Of a DNA stretch of 64,000 nt, positions 1-10,728 are shown in pieces. This DNA comes from Unio delphinus (taxonomy: Eukaryota; Mollusca; Bivalvia; Unionida; Unionidae), in NCBI GenBank assembly GCA_029339505.1, contig JAQISU010000166.1:4492501-4556500 (forward strand), given 5' to 3'. The notes below the pieces were generated by a model that made no database searches, was not told the DNA's origin, and saw only the letters and a program-made list of their open reading frames with translations. The translations under genes and the position numbers were made by a program. Each line of letters opens with the position of its first letter. The first letter of the stretch is position 1.

Positions 1-239
1 ACAATCTCAGCCAATCAGTAAAGAGGTTACTGCACACTAATTTCTTAGGCTTAGTTGGACCAATCAGAATCACAAAGTGATATTTTACCGTGTGCTAATA
101 TAAAACTTATGAAACTGCAATACTATAGGAAAACTATACTATGTAAAAACGTTATATAACGCCTGGTGCACATTGTTGCCAGTATCCAGTACCGTGACAT
201 CATCAATCCTATTGTCCCAATACAAACCCGACCTATGTA

Positions 240-595
240 GAATTCCACTTGCCGCTAAACAACCCCTATAGTCCCCATGCTAATTCCCCTTGTCGCTAAA
301 CATCGCCAGCAATATTCCCATATTAAATTTCCTTGATCATAAACAGCCCCAGAGGTTTTGTCCACTTTAAATTCTCATTGTATGTAAACAGTCCAAGCGA
401 TTTTGTCCATGTTAAATTCCCATTGAGGCTTAAAAGCCCCAGCAAGATTCATGTTAAATTCCCATTGATTCTAAACAGTTCAGCAATATTCCACCTGTTT
501 AATTCCCCTTGTCCGTCTATAGTCCCACCCATGTTAAATTCCCATTGTCGCGATCATTCTCCACGATCGTTTTGATTGGATTTCCATTGTCGCTC
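240..595. repeat. Degenerate minisatellite, unit about 45 bp
   Basis: A phrase of the type ATGTTAAATTCCCATTG followed by a variant of TCGCTAAACAGCCCC recurs about seven times with many substitutions and small indels. An open frame across it (333-575) is a by-product of the repeat and not a gene. Confidence 0.6.
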
Positions 596-904
596 AGGTG
601 CCCCACTACACTACTGAAGGATTGATGCGTGTCTGGTAGAAGCTTCCTAATATGTTGGCATCTCTAATTCGACCTACGGAAACTTTAATACAAGGTTAGA
701 AGAAGCTAATAAGGACCTGTGGACAAGTATGTCTCGTATACACAATGGCAAGTATCTGGTTTGTTGAGAAAACAAAAAAAAAAATAACGACGAGAAAATG
801 ATTTCGATTGATAACTATATATCTCGTATACCTAAACTTAATACTGATGTAATCTTTACGACTCGATTTGAAATGAAATTCATGGTAATGATGGAAACTG
901 AATT

Positions 905-1345
905 AAATTTTAAGTGGAATAGGTATCTTGAATTGTATTTTTACGCAAAGTGGGTATCTAGCAGTGGATCAGGTATTTAACAGTTTAAGTAGAACGTGTA
1001 TTGAACGTTGTATTTTAAGTGGAATGGGATCTTGCATTTCATTTTTAAGCAGAATGGGTATCTAGCAATGGAATAGGTATTTAACTCTGTATTGTAAGCA
1101 GAACATGTATTTAATATATTGCATTTTATTTGGAATAGGTATTTAACATCGTATTTCAAGTAGAATGGGTTTAGTGAAATATATATTGTATTTTAAAGGG
1201 AACAGGGTCCTTAAAGTTGTATTTCAAGCAGAATAGGTATATAAGTTTTAAATGGAAGATGGATTTAACATTATATTTTACTAGGTATTTAACTTTGTAT
1301 CTGACTTGGAATAGGACTCTTGCATTGTATTACAAGTGAAACAAG
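905..1345. repeat. Degenerate minisatellite, unit about 35 bp
   Basis: Units of the form TTTTAAGTGGAATAGGTATT plus a T-rich spacer recur about ten to twelve times with heavy divergence. Open frames of about 60 codons on both strands here come from the repeat. Confidence 0.6.
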
Positions 1346-1789
1346 GGTTTAACATTATCATTTAAGTGGAAGAAAATCTAAATGCAAGACAAATTTTTAA
1401 AGACTCTCAAATTCCAAACAGTATACAAGTATTCATTGTTATTTTCCTTACAAATCAGCAAAATTGTATATCTAAAAAGAGTTGGAAAAAGAGTCCAAAT
1501 ATTAGAAAAATATGTTAGCGTAGTCTTTAAACAAAAATGTCCATTAAAAAGTAAATTCCATAGACTTTTTTTTCTTCAAAAATACCAACCGTGTCTAACT
1601 CGACCTATCTTAACTATATTGCTAGAAACTTTGTTAAAGCCAAATTCCTTTAAGGTTTGGCGATTTACTGGCTAAAGAGATTCCATTTTAAGTTGGTTTC
1701 ACCTTTCATTAAAAGTGACATTTGGTCATAGTGGATGTACTATTTACAAGTGGGAACAACTAATAATTTGTGAAAAACCTCAGTAAGCA

Positions 1790-2340
1790 GATCTTTTCAG
1801 GATGAATAGCAGTAACAAAATTTTCAAGATGGCCGTTATGGCAACCATATTGAAACATTCGCGCCATTTCCCCTTAGGACCATTTAGATAAGATACGAAG
1901 TCTTTTCGTGAAAACCGTATGCTGTATGGAACCGTATGTTAGAAGGAACAGTAATGCGATTTTCAAGACAGTAACATGGTGTTGAACAATGACTCTGGAA
2001 ATACATATATAACCGACAAGACACATTACAAAGGTTATTTTTGGTAATAATCCTATGCAGGTAAGACTTTCAGTTTAAGAGCAAATTTCGAAGACAGATA
2101 GGCGCCATTTTAACTTCAGATAAACTAGGTCCAAAGAAACCCTTCAGTAAAACGTCATTTTGATATGACTATGTTTAGGACGAGCAGAAATAGCAAGATT
2201 TTCAAAATGGACGCGGTAAGGGACACGTCTGATGGCCAAACGTTTCTTTAGGACCAGCAGGACCTTGAGATAAATACATCCAGGTTTCTATTAATTTTCC
2301 AGTAGTTTGGATGAAGTAGTGAAAACAAACTTGCGCTCGT
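1790..2340. repeat. R1 interspersed repeat cluster (copy 1)
   Basis: Diverged tandem units of roughly 130-180 bp, each with a core like TTTTCAAGATGGCCG (seen at about 1831 and 2200) and an arm mentioning a phrase like AGGACCAACCAGACATC. The same units occur at 4530, 14880, 23330, 28420 and 29555. The type of element is unknown. Tandem core repeats are a feature of non-autonomous Helitron-like elements of bivalves, so that is one possibility. Confidence 0.55.
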
Positions 2341-3181
2341 CTTAAACGGATGAAGTATCGTCTGCTCTATAACCAGCCGCGCTAAATATCATGCAAGCTG
2401 TATTTCAGAAAAACGTTATCAAATGTAATCCTCTCGTGGAATACAGATTACACGAGATGACGTTATTTGCTGACAACTTGACAGAAAAATGACACAGCGT
2501 GCACTATTCACTAGAAGACTACACCATAAAGAATCATTATTCGTTAATTGTGTCCCTTTTTACAAAGACCATACAGTGATGTCAGACTATTAGTTTAATG
2601 AGAGAAGCCAAAGCTGCGAGAGGGCCATTCGGAACTCATGACCTTAAATTTGGAAGAGAAATCAAAACAAGTTTTCTACATTTCTTTATTTCACTCGATG
2701 TAACTGGTTTTTGAACTGAAAGTTGTACAATTCATTTTAATATTTACCAGGAAAAAACGTATTTTTTGCATGTTTTCTCTCGGTAAACAAAGTGTTATTG
2801 TGGGTCGCTAGATCAGTGCACTAGAGGTAGTGGTCTAGTCCCAGTTTCTATTTCTGGTTACAACAGAATATCAGTCCATTAAAGAAAGAAAAAAGTACAC
2901 AGCATTGGACTTCTATCAAGTCTGTCGGAGCTAGTACCATTTCAAATACCGACTGTTACCATTTAACAAAACTGAACTTCAGAATTCATGTTTGGATCTT
3001 AGCGGTTACTATATTGTTCTCGAGAACATTTGGTCAGAAAACAGAATATTGGATGGAGAATGATACGTAAATGTTACTGTATGCCTCACTTTTACAGAAT
3101 AACCTAAAGGTACACCAAATCGGTAGTGATCACTGCCTGCTATGTATACATGATTATCTTGCTGAGTGTCAACAGCAATTG

Positions 3182-3236
<55 letters not shown>
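3182..3236. repeat. (TG)n(TA)n microsatellite
   Basis: About eight TG units run directly into about 19 TA units. It is a simple repeat; the open frame through it has no meaning. Confidence 0.95.
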
Positions 3237-3237
<1 letters not shown>

Positions 3238-3294
3238 TGTCTTTTACTATTTATTGGTAGATTTGCTTCCTTAGTAAGTAGTTATTTTTAAATA

Positions 3295-3372
3295 AATACA
3301 AATATACTTTCTTGTAAAGGACCTTGCATGAGATTAATTGAATTTAACTGAGTTACCGTCTTTAAATAAAGA

Positions 3373-3422
<50 letters not shown>
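3295..3422 (+). mobile_element. Retroposon 3' end with (ATT)n tail
   Basis: A stretch ending in ACTGAGTTACCGTCTTTAAA, then TAAAGAC and about 16 ATT units, has the form of the 3' end of a non-LTR element or SINE in plus orientation. Only the tail is recognisable. The ATT array stops one base short of the splice donor of the minus-strand exon at 3430-3525, so the element ends inside the first bases of intron 2. Confidence 0.5.
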
Positions 3423-3424
<2 letters not shown>

Positions 3425-3429
3425 CTTAC

Positions 3430-3525
3430 AGTTAAACCACTGCGATGAATGCAGAACTTCGTTGACTTCTACAGAGTGTACCAAATACACCTTGTCTCCT
3501 GTCTTGTGAACATTGTCCACGAAAA
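3430..3525 (-). CDS. Universal stress protein gene B, exon 2
   Basis: This 96-nt internal exon lies on the minus strand between an acceptor (CTCCTTTTTTCAG at 3526 onward) and a donor (GTAAGTATA from 3429 down). It opens with two bases that finish a split codon, then reads 31 codons, FVDNVHKTGDKVYLVHSVEV and onward to WFN, and ends in phase 1. This is the alpha1-beta2 part of the Usp fold, the stretch that follows the first strand in USP proteins. Joined to the exon at 43653-43746 the split codon becomes Phe, giving a YAYD-FF-VDNVHK junction typical of animal USPs. USP proteins are small cytosolic nucleotide-binding proteins linked to stress responses; their role in invertebrates is poorly defined. 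The next exons must lie left of the window. A 51-bp minisatellite sits 31 bp before the acceptor and an (ATT)n retroposon tail abuts the donor. Confidence 0.82.
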
Positions 3526-3555
3526 CTGAAAAAAGGAGTTTAACAATATCAATGT

Positions 3556-3765
3556 CTTTACTTTAAACCCCTGCAATTCCAACCGTATCTGGATCTATCT
3601 ACATCTATTTACTTTAAACCCCTGTAATTCCAATCGTATCTGGATCTATCTACATCTATTTACTTTAAACCCCTGTAATTCCAATCGTATCTGGATCTAT
3701 CTATATCCATTTACTTTAAGCCCCTGCAATTCTAATCGTATCTGGATCTATCTATATCCAGCCAA
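3556..3765. repeat. Minisatellite, 51-bp unit, about 4 copies
   Basis: The phrase ACTTTAAACCCCTGTAATTC starts at 3560, 3611, 3662 and 3713, an exact 51-bp period, and each unit ends with TCTGGATCTATCTACATC or a close variant. The copies differ by few bases. It lies in intron 1 of USP gene B, just upstream of the exon 2 acceptor. Confidence 0.9.
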
Positions 3766-4305
3766 ACCCTACCCAATGTCTGTTTCTTCACATAGAGACA
3801 ATGATCAGTAAGCGCAATCATGATGACATAACATTTAATATTTCACTAATTATGATTTTTGCCGTAATGTTAGAACACTACATTATCTAAACTCTCAACC
3901 TTTTTGTGTCAATTTTACGATGTTTTTACTGTCATTGTCACCTTTGTACCTATTTTCCTGTCAGTTTTCCTATCAATTATACCAGTTTTCCTGTCAGTGT
4001 TACTTGTTTACCTGTCAGTGTTACCTGTTTTACAGTTGTTTGATCAAAAGTACCACAATATACCAAAACCTCTCGTACTGAACTCGTGCTCGGAGTCCAG
4101 CTCAACCAAGATCTTGATCAAATAGACTTGATTAAAACGCTTTACTGAAATCTGATGAGAAATAGTTTTAAAAAAGAAACAATCCCAGCCAATCAGACAA
4201 AACATAAGCAAAATTAATAATTCATACACATATTACCGAGCTTTGTCATACTCAAATCTATTGGATTCACAATTAGTATTTTCAGTTCAGTACCACGAAT
4301 TTAGT

Positions 4306-4500
4306 TCTAGTCCATTTTTAGAACATTTTTTCCTCACATTTTTATGGTGTTAGAAAAGTTATATTTATGCATTATTTGTAGGGATTTAAAGGTCATTATT
4401 TATTCTTGAGAATATGATATCAGAGACTGGTTGTCTGTGTGTATTTCGGCGACAGTGCATAGTGAGTAATGAGGCCTTCGTGATGATAAAGTCTACAAGT
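4306..4500 (+). repeat. R2 interspersed repeat (copy 1)
   Basis: Shares an ordered set of phrases with 19005-19225, 33262-33445 and 36245-36425: AGTCCATTTT, CTCACATTTT with GGTGTTAGAAA, GGGATTTAAAGGT, GAGAATATGA, GGTTGTCTGTGTG and TTTCGGCGACA. No coding capacity or terminal structure was seen, so the class is unknown. Confidence 0.6.
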
Positions 4501-4529
4501 TAAAACCCCAGGTTCACAAAGGAATAGAG

Positions 4530-4610
4530 ACAAGTATTTCAAGACGGCCATTATAGCGGATTTGATGAGCGAGCATCAATCTTTTCATATGGGACAAACT
4601 AGTCCATGGG

Positions 4611-4643
<33 letters not shown>
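4530..4643. repeat. R1 fragment plus (GT)n microsatellite
   Basis: 4535-4610 contains an R1-like core (TTTCAAGACGGCCATTATAG) and a GGGACAAACTAG phrase. It is followed by about 16 GT units at 4612-4643. Confidence 0.6.
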
Positions 4644-4644
<1 letters not shown>

Positions 4645-6490
4645 CAATGTTCTAAGAAATATTCCATGTAGAAAAACAAACAAAAACGAGCTCAGCCAAT
4701 CCGATACAAGATCACCTCAAACATATGAATAAATCTCGACCATTATCAAATTCGTCCAAGGACTCCATGATACAATCCCATATTCCAAGTACAAGTAAAT
4801 TCAGATCAGACATGGCCACATAAAATAACAAACCATTGCAGACAGACGGAGAGGTGGGACTATGGGTTAAACATTAAGATCGCTTGACGTACGACCAGGC
4901 TACCTAAAAATCCATCACAAATTGAAAGTGATTCCTTAGGCTTCCAAATATTTGAAGGAGAATATACTATTTTAATTCCCGTATCAAAACGCATCACTAG
5001 CTTGGCTTTTGTGTCGTTTGTAATATATTGGAGATGGGGGCGCGGCCAGGGAATGTATCCGCAGGGTGGGTGGGGGCTGTCATTACAGCTGCATTCCTTG
5101 CCCGAACCTATTTCGTGCTGTATTATCATTTATTTTACCTGTATAACCGTATTTAAAAAAAAAACTTTTACCACCGAACTCCACGCGGATCATCCAGTTT
5201 GACGTTCTTAATTTTCGGGAAACCAGCACCCCCCGTTAATTTTGATTTGGCTGCATGTGACCTCACAACTTGGGATATTTGCCCTCATGATGAGAGTGGG
5301 TGACGAACGAAGTCTTGAGAAACACGTCACCTTTTCAAAAGCTAAATAGTCTGTCAGAAATGTTAGATCCCTTCTCGCATTCCAGTTTCCCCACATCTTT
5401 TTTGCTGACTTTAGTATACCTTGTTCAAGATATTTGGGACCATCAAAGATTGGGAAAGGCATAAACACGTGCTGTATTATTTCCATATCCCAGCGAGGAG
5501 TGCAGCTTTAATATTAATAATGTATGAAACTGCGCAATTCAAGGTAAATTCAAGCGAGTCCTTTTGCGCGTACGCACACGAGTCGACAAACAAGGTAACC
5601 CTCATAAATCGCTTTCACGGTGAGCTAATATATAATATAACACGCTTGTGCGGAAAGTAGTATCGGATTCAAGGGTAAAATCAACACTAAGAGCAGTTAG
5701 TTTGCATAAGTAAGAGCTACTTAAAATATCGGCAGACTCGATCATTCTTAATGGAACCGACATTCAGAATCTGGAATGATCTTTTAAGGCCAATGCATCA
5801 ATAGCACAGTACCGGTTTCAGTTTTCTCAGTCAATTATTCATCGCATTACCAATAATGGATGCAACCTGTCTGTACCAGTTGGAGTTGAATGTATTTCAA
5901 TATTGGCTTGCAAATGGTTTCGCAAACTGGCTGAAAATGCACATTTAGGATAAATTGGACAATTTTTTCTTATGGATTCGTATTGTTTTTCTTTTTGTAT
6001 GCTTCCAGCTTTAGATTGGATTAGCTTCATAAATTTCAATAATAGTTAATCTGAAATGCCGTATTTCGTCTCGAAAACAATTATTTAACACATTCACGAA
6101 AACCGTGGTTTGAAATTAACATACGCCTCCAATGTACAGAATTTATTAGGACAAAACAAAATATTTTCCTAACAAATTTGACAGTATGGCGACAGGATCT
6201 TTTTATTACACAACCGATAATGAATAAACTCAGAAACGAGAAAGCCAATAACTTACATAAGAGTTAGCCTAATGACCAAGCCACAACAAAATATATTTAA
6301 AAACATTCATCGAAAGCTCAACCCAACACTTTCGAAAAATTATTAAATTAATTACTTTAAGTAAGTGGAAAGTACTGCTCTCGGTTTTCTAGTTTATCTT
6401 CAACAGGTGTACTAGTATCTGACACAGATTGGTTGTATGGTTCCTACATCACATCCCAATGCGGATGATAGGGACACGTTCGCGTCTTCT
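4644..6490. other. No recognisable feature
   Basis: Part of the 40-kb intron. Short open frames on both strands show no family motifs. A GC-rich patch at 5030-5110 (near GGGGGCGCGGCCAGGG) stands out from the AT-rich background but contains nothing I can name. Confidence 0.5.
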
Positions 6491-6496
6491 TAATTC

Positions 6497-7981
6497 CTAA
6501 TATGATACAAAGTTTTGTAAATATAGTACTTTCAAACTGTTGGCTTCGGTAAGAAAACAGTCGGAGAACTTTTTCTGCATATTGTCAACATGCTTGACTA
6601 TCTTATGCCGGATATGAAATGGCAGTCTTCTGGGTACGACTCTGATCGGTGCGGCATTATTTGCCTTATGGGAGTGCTTAATTAAATATTCTAACCAAAT
6701 CATCATCTTTAAGAAAAATGGTGCAAACTTCGTTCAACTGGTGGCAGCTGCTTGATCGGATGTCAAAGTCGCATTGAACCCATTCCGTCTGTTGATTTAA
6801 CTGCTGATCGCGACGAGTATTCTCGTTTCACGAGTTAACTGTGGTAGCAGCTAGCTCTGGTAATGGTTTCCACATCCAACATTCGTCATCCATCCACGAG
6901 TGAGAACGTCCCTCTCTGTAGATGTTCTCATCCAAAATAATAAGATGACAACCCAAGGATCCCGCAAAATAACACGGGGTTTCAGTACGCGCATCCTAAG
7001 TTTTCATTCACTAATGTTAAAGTCGTATTTATACATACAGAAAATGTTTGATCCAAGACTTCCATTACGCTTAACGTCAGACACGATGAGAAGGTTTCTG
7101 ATGCTCTTCCAAGCGATCAGGAATTCCGCTTGACGTGTTTCAATTTCGTCGATGAAATCAAAGACGTGTTGGCTTTTAATGGTGATAAACTTTGGCTTTC
7201 GTCGACCATGTGTTTTCATACCGCTGCCTACTGATGATAAAAACGATAACCCTTATTAGCCAGCAGAGCGAGCTCCACCATAACAACTAAACGATGCGTG
7301 TACAGCCCATTTTTTATTACAGTATATGGGGTTTTATTTGTTTTGCGTTTTGCGTTTCATTTACATTGGTCATTCGTCCTTCACCGACCATTATCTTTGC
7401 TTAAAGGCTGGATACACTCAAATTGCTGACATCTCCAATCATTACAATTCTGGACTTCTGACTGCCTCTTATCATTCTGATTGTATTCCTATCGACACCG
7501 CTGGACTTCTCTTCGGTCAAAGTTCTTCTTTTTCTCCATTCATAGGTTCGAGAAGCTTCATTTCAGTATTATTGTTCTTTTCTCGCGCTGGTTTCGAAAT
7601 CGTTGTGACTCATGAAAGGTACGGTTACAGGAACATACATGCAAAAAAAGCCTCCAACTAGTCTCGGCTATTAGGGCGCTGGCGTAAAATTCCAAATCTC
7701 CGGTTTTCATCATTAGCTGCTCGCAACAAATCGCCTTTTCCAAGTCGTTCGTGAATGCCGGGTGGGCTACCAGGATATGCTTACGAAACAAGTCTTTGTA
7801 TGGCTTGCTGTAATTCAATTAGTGTTTTGCCCATTCCAGTGAAGCAGCCTCGAAGCTTGGCCTTGTAGTATTCGTCTTGGTTTTGAGGCGCAAAGCATGC
7901 CTCAAAGTTAGTTTTAAACATCCCAAACTCTACCAGATCCGTCAAAATTTGGAGGGAATCATTCCTTAAGCAAGGGGACAA
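6497..7981 (-). pseudogene. Ty3/Gypsy-type retrotransposon relic
   Basis: Broken minus-strand coding remnants in the order expected for a Gypsy element. From 7981 down to about 7680 a Gag-like stretch has TGMGKTLIELQQAIQRL and, after a frameshift, a HPAFTNDLEKAICC-type segment; this resembles the Gag region in which a helical block is followed by Pro-rich AYP and DRLGKD-like motifs. At 6706-6497 a short frame contains AAPIRVVPRRLPFHIR, which fits the start of a Gypsy reverse transcriptase, where PIRxxPRRLP is common. The segment between them carries no clear protease and most of the polymerase is gone. Stops and frameshifts are frequent, so it is long dead. I could not identify LTRs or a primer binding site. 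The Gag assignment is weaker than the RT assignment. Confidence 0.45.
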
Positions 7982-8223
7982 GCGAAACCGCTTCTAGATT
8001 TCGATTTAATTGTTGATCCGTGTACAATGCTCAAATGGGCTATGGAGTCGATAAATGATTGTACACAATGCTTAAAATGGGCTATGGAGTCAAGAATTGA
8101 TTCTGCACAATGCTCGAAATGGGTTATTGGGTCAATTGTGAACAGTCATATAACTGCCTAAAACTATGCCAACTAATGGCACGAGAGGAATAAAACATCA
8201 AGTGCCAAATTCATTCGTAAATT

Positions 8224-8224
<1 letters not shown>

Positions 8225-8270
<46 letters not shown>
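8225..8270. repeat. (CT)n microsatellite
   Basis: About 23 uninterrupted CT units. Confidence 0.97.
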
Positions 8271-8274
<4 letters not shown>

Positions 8275-8417
8275 TGGAGTTATATAGTCCGATGATTCAT
8301 TTTTAGATGACTCCTGGTCGTACAAATTTCTGTATGATGTGATTGTCTTTAGTTGTTACTAGACTATCAGTCTGCGAATCAAACACTCTCCCGGAAATGG
8401 GCTACAGGTTTGCGAAA

Positions 8418-8509
8418 TGATGCCCCAATGCTAGACATCACTATAAACTGACACACTGCAGACATCGTAGCAATATGACAACGATTTTCAGTTACGTTAA
8501 AAATCCAAA

Positions 8510-8546
<37 letters not shown>
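8418..8546 (+). mobile_element. SINE S2, 3' fragment with (CA)n tail
   Basis: Starts with GATGCCCCAATGCTAGACAT, which matches the S2 copy at 41186-41470 read on its minus strand. It continues through TCGTAGCAATATGACA and CAGTTACGTTAAAAATCC and ends in about 17 CA units. The tRNA-like head is missing, so this is a 5'-truncated copy. The 3' end resembles the LINE 3' end at 33790-33882. Confidence 0.65.
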
Positions 8547-8554
<8 letters not shown>

Positions 8555-8991
8555 CACGCACAGACCTAAAGTTTTACCTTCCTAGGGTACGCGTTTTCCT
8601 TCGAAGTAAAATGACATATAGCCCGACTTTAGTTATGGAAAAAAATTATCAAATAAATATCCAAAAGCTTTTCGTTTTAAAACGTCACCGCTATTTCTTG
8701 TAACATGTAACAAATTTCTTATCCGGGAACTAAACTACTGGGCGTGTTTGGCTTGCTGTCTATGTTTGCCGCTATTTCTAAGGATTGAACGACAACATTT
8801 CTATTGAACTGTTTTGTTTTTAAATGCGTAAAATACTGGAAATTAATTTCTCTATTCACCAAATGAACACGCATCACAAAATTCGAATTTTACAGCTGCA
8901 TCTTTTATTTTGCTTAACAATTTGCATCACCAATGAAAAAGATCTTCCAAACCGAAAATGATCACTTCACACCATTCGTCACAAAACACGC

Positions 8992-9248
8992 GGGGCCCCG
9001 AGTGGCCGAGTGGTCTAAAGCGCTGTCCGTTACGGACCACTGCCATCTCACCTCTGTCTGCGTGGGTTCGAGTCTAAGATTCGGCTAATGTAGTTAAGTG
9101 AGAAAGCTTGCCAGTAGCTTCTCGTGGGTCGGTGGTTCTTTCCGGGGTTTTTCCGGTTTCTTCCTCCACCACTAATACTGGCCGCCATGTATAGCCTATA
9201 TATTGTGCTGAAAAATGGCGTTAAACCATAAAAAAACAAAAAAACAAA
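8992..9248 (+). mobile_element. SINE S1, full-length copy
   Basis: A tRNA-derived SINE of about 257 bp. The head CGAGTGGCCGAGTGGTCTAA is the D-arm and A-box region of a class II (Ser/Leu-type) tRNA, and GGGTTCGAGTCTAAGATTCG carries the B box. The body has CTTGCCAGTAGCTTCTCGTG and a pyrimidine-rich stretch, and the 3' end is AAAATGGCGTTAAACC followed by an A-rich AAAAAACAAAA tail. An 11-bp target-site duplication (ACAAAACACGC) flanks it at 8981-8991 and 9249-9259, partly overlapping the A-rich tail. It is not a functional tRNA gene. Confidence 0.85.
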
Positions 9249-9259
9249 ACAAAACACGC

Positions 9260-10482
9260 TGTTAACATCTAACATACTGAATTATTTCAATGTTAAACTA
9301 CTAAACACTTGTACTTAATAATATCCAGATAATTATGTAAGCTAAGATATTATGGAGTGTCAACTGAACGAAATTAGTCCATGCTGCCACAAAGTCTCGT
9401 GTACTGTACATGACGATTTATACACCGAATAATTGGCTAATTACCCGGTCTGAGAAAAATCATCCGAACATTGACAGCGTTATATTCAAATTATCGACAA
9501 GTCGATGACGTTAATCTATTTTAATAATTTACATGGTTAGTCATTTAATTTGGGAATCATTCTTTATGTCTGTTGTTGGACTTTTATTTTGTTTGTCTTG
9601 GAAAAACCCAATAAAAGACCAGCCAGATACCAAGGTTTCGTTACTTGGTATTCATTAGGTGGTTAGTGCGAAGTTCATTGTTCCGACGCTTTCCTAAATA
9701 TAAATTTCCGGGTCTTTTCCTATTATTTTTCCAGGTCGAAATTAACATTTTCAAGGCTCACATATGACTATTACTGACTGGAATTAAAGAACATTTTGGA
9801 TTATAAAACATGCCTTTTCCAAATCTGAAGACGTTTCTCTTTCAAGACTCTCCAAAACATATGGCAGAAAAGATGATCATGTACAAAACCTCACGAGTCT
9901 AACGAAACAAATCTGCTTATATTCCTATAAATTGGCATTTAAAGCCATTTCAATTTGCACAATACAAATTCTAAATTTACTTTGTTTACCTCACACACAC
10001 ACACACACACATCATCGTCTTTGTTCTAGAGACTGGAAAATTAATTGTCCACTGTTCATCTTTGTTCTCGACATTCAAAAAGAAATGAATTATCATTAAT
10101 TATAACTAGCTCAAAACGATGTTAATGGGTGCTGTAAAAATGACTTTGATGAATGTGTGTGAAAGTATATGGAATGATATCTCGCTTAAATGATAAAGTC
10201 GCCCGCTTGACAAATCGATGATGTCATTCGATCACATGTATTTTTCACATCCTGAAACCTGCCGTTAACGATCGCTGTCCAAAGCCAAACTACGTGATTT
10301 CTATCAGAACGCGACAAGAACGGTTCAAAACAACACCGAAGTTATGTATTAACAAACAATGAATGATTCAGCTAAAAAGGATCATTATTCATGGCTGACA
10401 ATAAGCGTGATGTCAAAAGAAATGGAAACATGTTATTAACTTTAACTCAAGTTCCAACGTTCATACTAATACATGAAAGGAG
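9260..10482. other. No gene; one short (CA)n
   Basis: Unique-looking AT-rich intron sequence. A (CA)10 run lies at 9991-10010. No exon-like segment flanked by splice sites was recognised. Confidence 0.5.
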
Positions 10483-10728
10483 GGGGGGAGTGGCCAAGTA
10501 GTCAAAAGCGCTCACTGTTAAGGATCGTGGCCATCTCACCTGTCTGCGTGGGTTCGAGTCTCGGGTTCCGCCAACGTGGGTATGTGAGAAAGGTTGCCAG
10601 TAGCTTCTCTTAGGTCGATGTTCTTTCTGTGGTTTTCCCCTAGTTATTTCCCCAACGTTTATTCTGGCCGCCATGGATGACATATCTTGTGCTAAAAAAT
10701 GGTGTTAAACCATACAATAGCAACAACT
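10483..10728 (+). mobile_element. SINE S1 copy
   Basis: Same order of blocks as the copy at 8992: GAGTGGCCAAGTAGTCAAAA, GGGTTCGAGTCTCGGGTTCC, TTGCCAGTAGCTTCTCTTAG and AAAATGGTGTTAAACCATAC, then a short CAATAGCAACAAC tail. The 5' end has a G run in place of GGGGCCCC. No clear target-site duplication was seen. Confidence 0.8.

Larger units (their letters stand above)
1..3429. other. Intron 2 of USP gene B (partial) and its repeats
   Basis: This stretch lies downstream, on the minus strand, of the exon at 3430-3525 and should be the start of that gene's second intron. I looked for the missing third and fourth exons on the minus strand, using the 57.7 kb and 55.4 kb exons as a guide, and found none. 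What can be seen are two worn minisatellites, one R1 repeat cluster and two microsatellites, listed separately. 2341-3181 holds nothing I recognise. Confidence 0.6.

Noticed and set aside
8992..9070. Possible functional Ser/Leu tRNA gene (also in the other S1 copies)
   Set aside because: A and B boxes are present, but the acceptor stem and anticodon arm do not pair properly and the sequence continues into a repeated body with an A-rich tail and TSD, so it is a SINE head.
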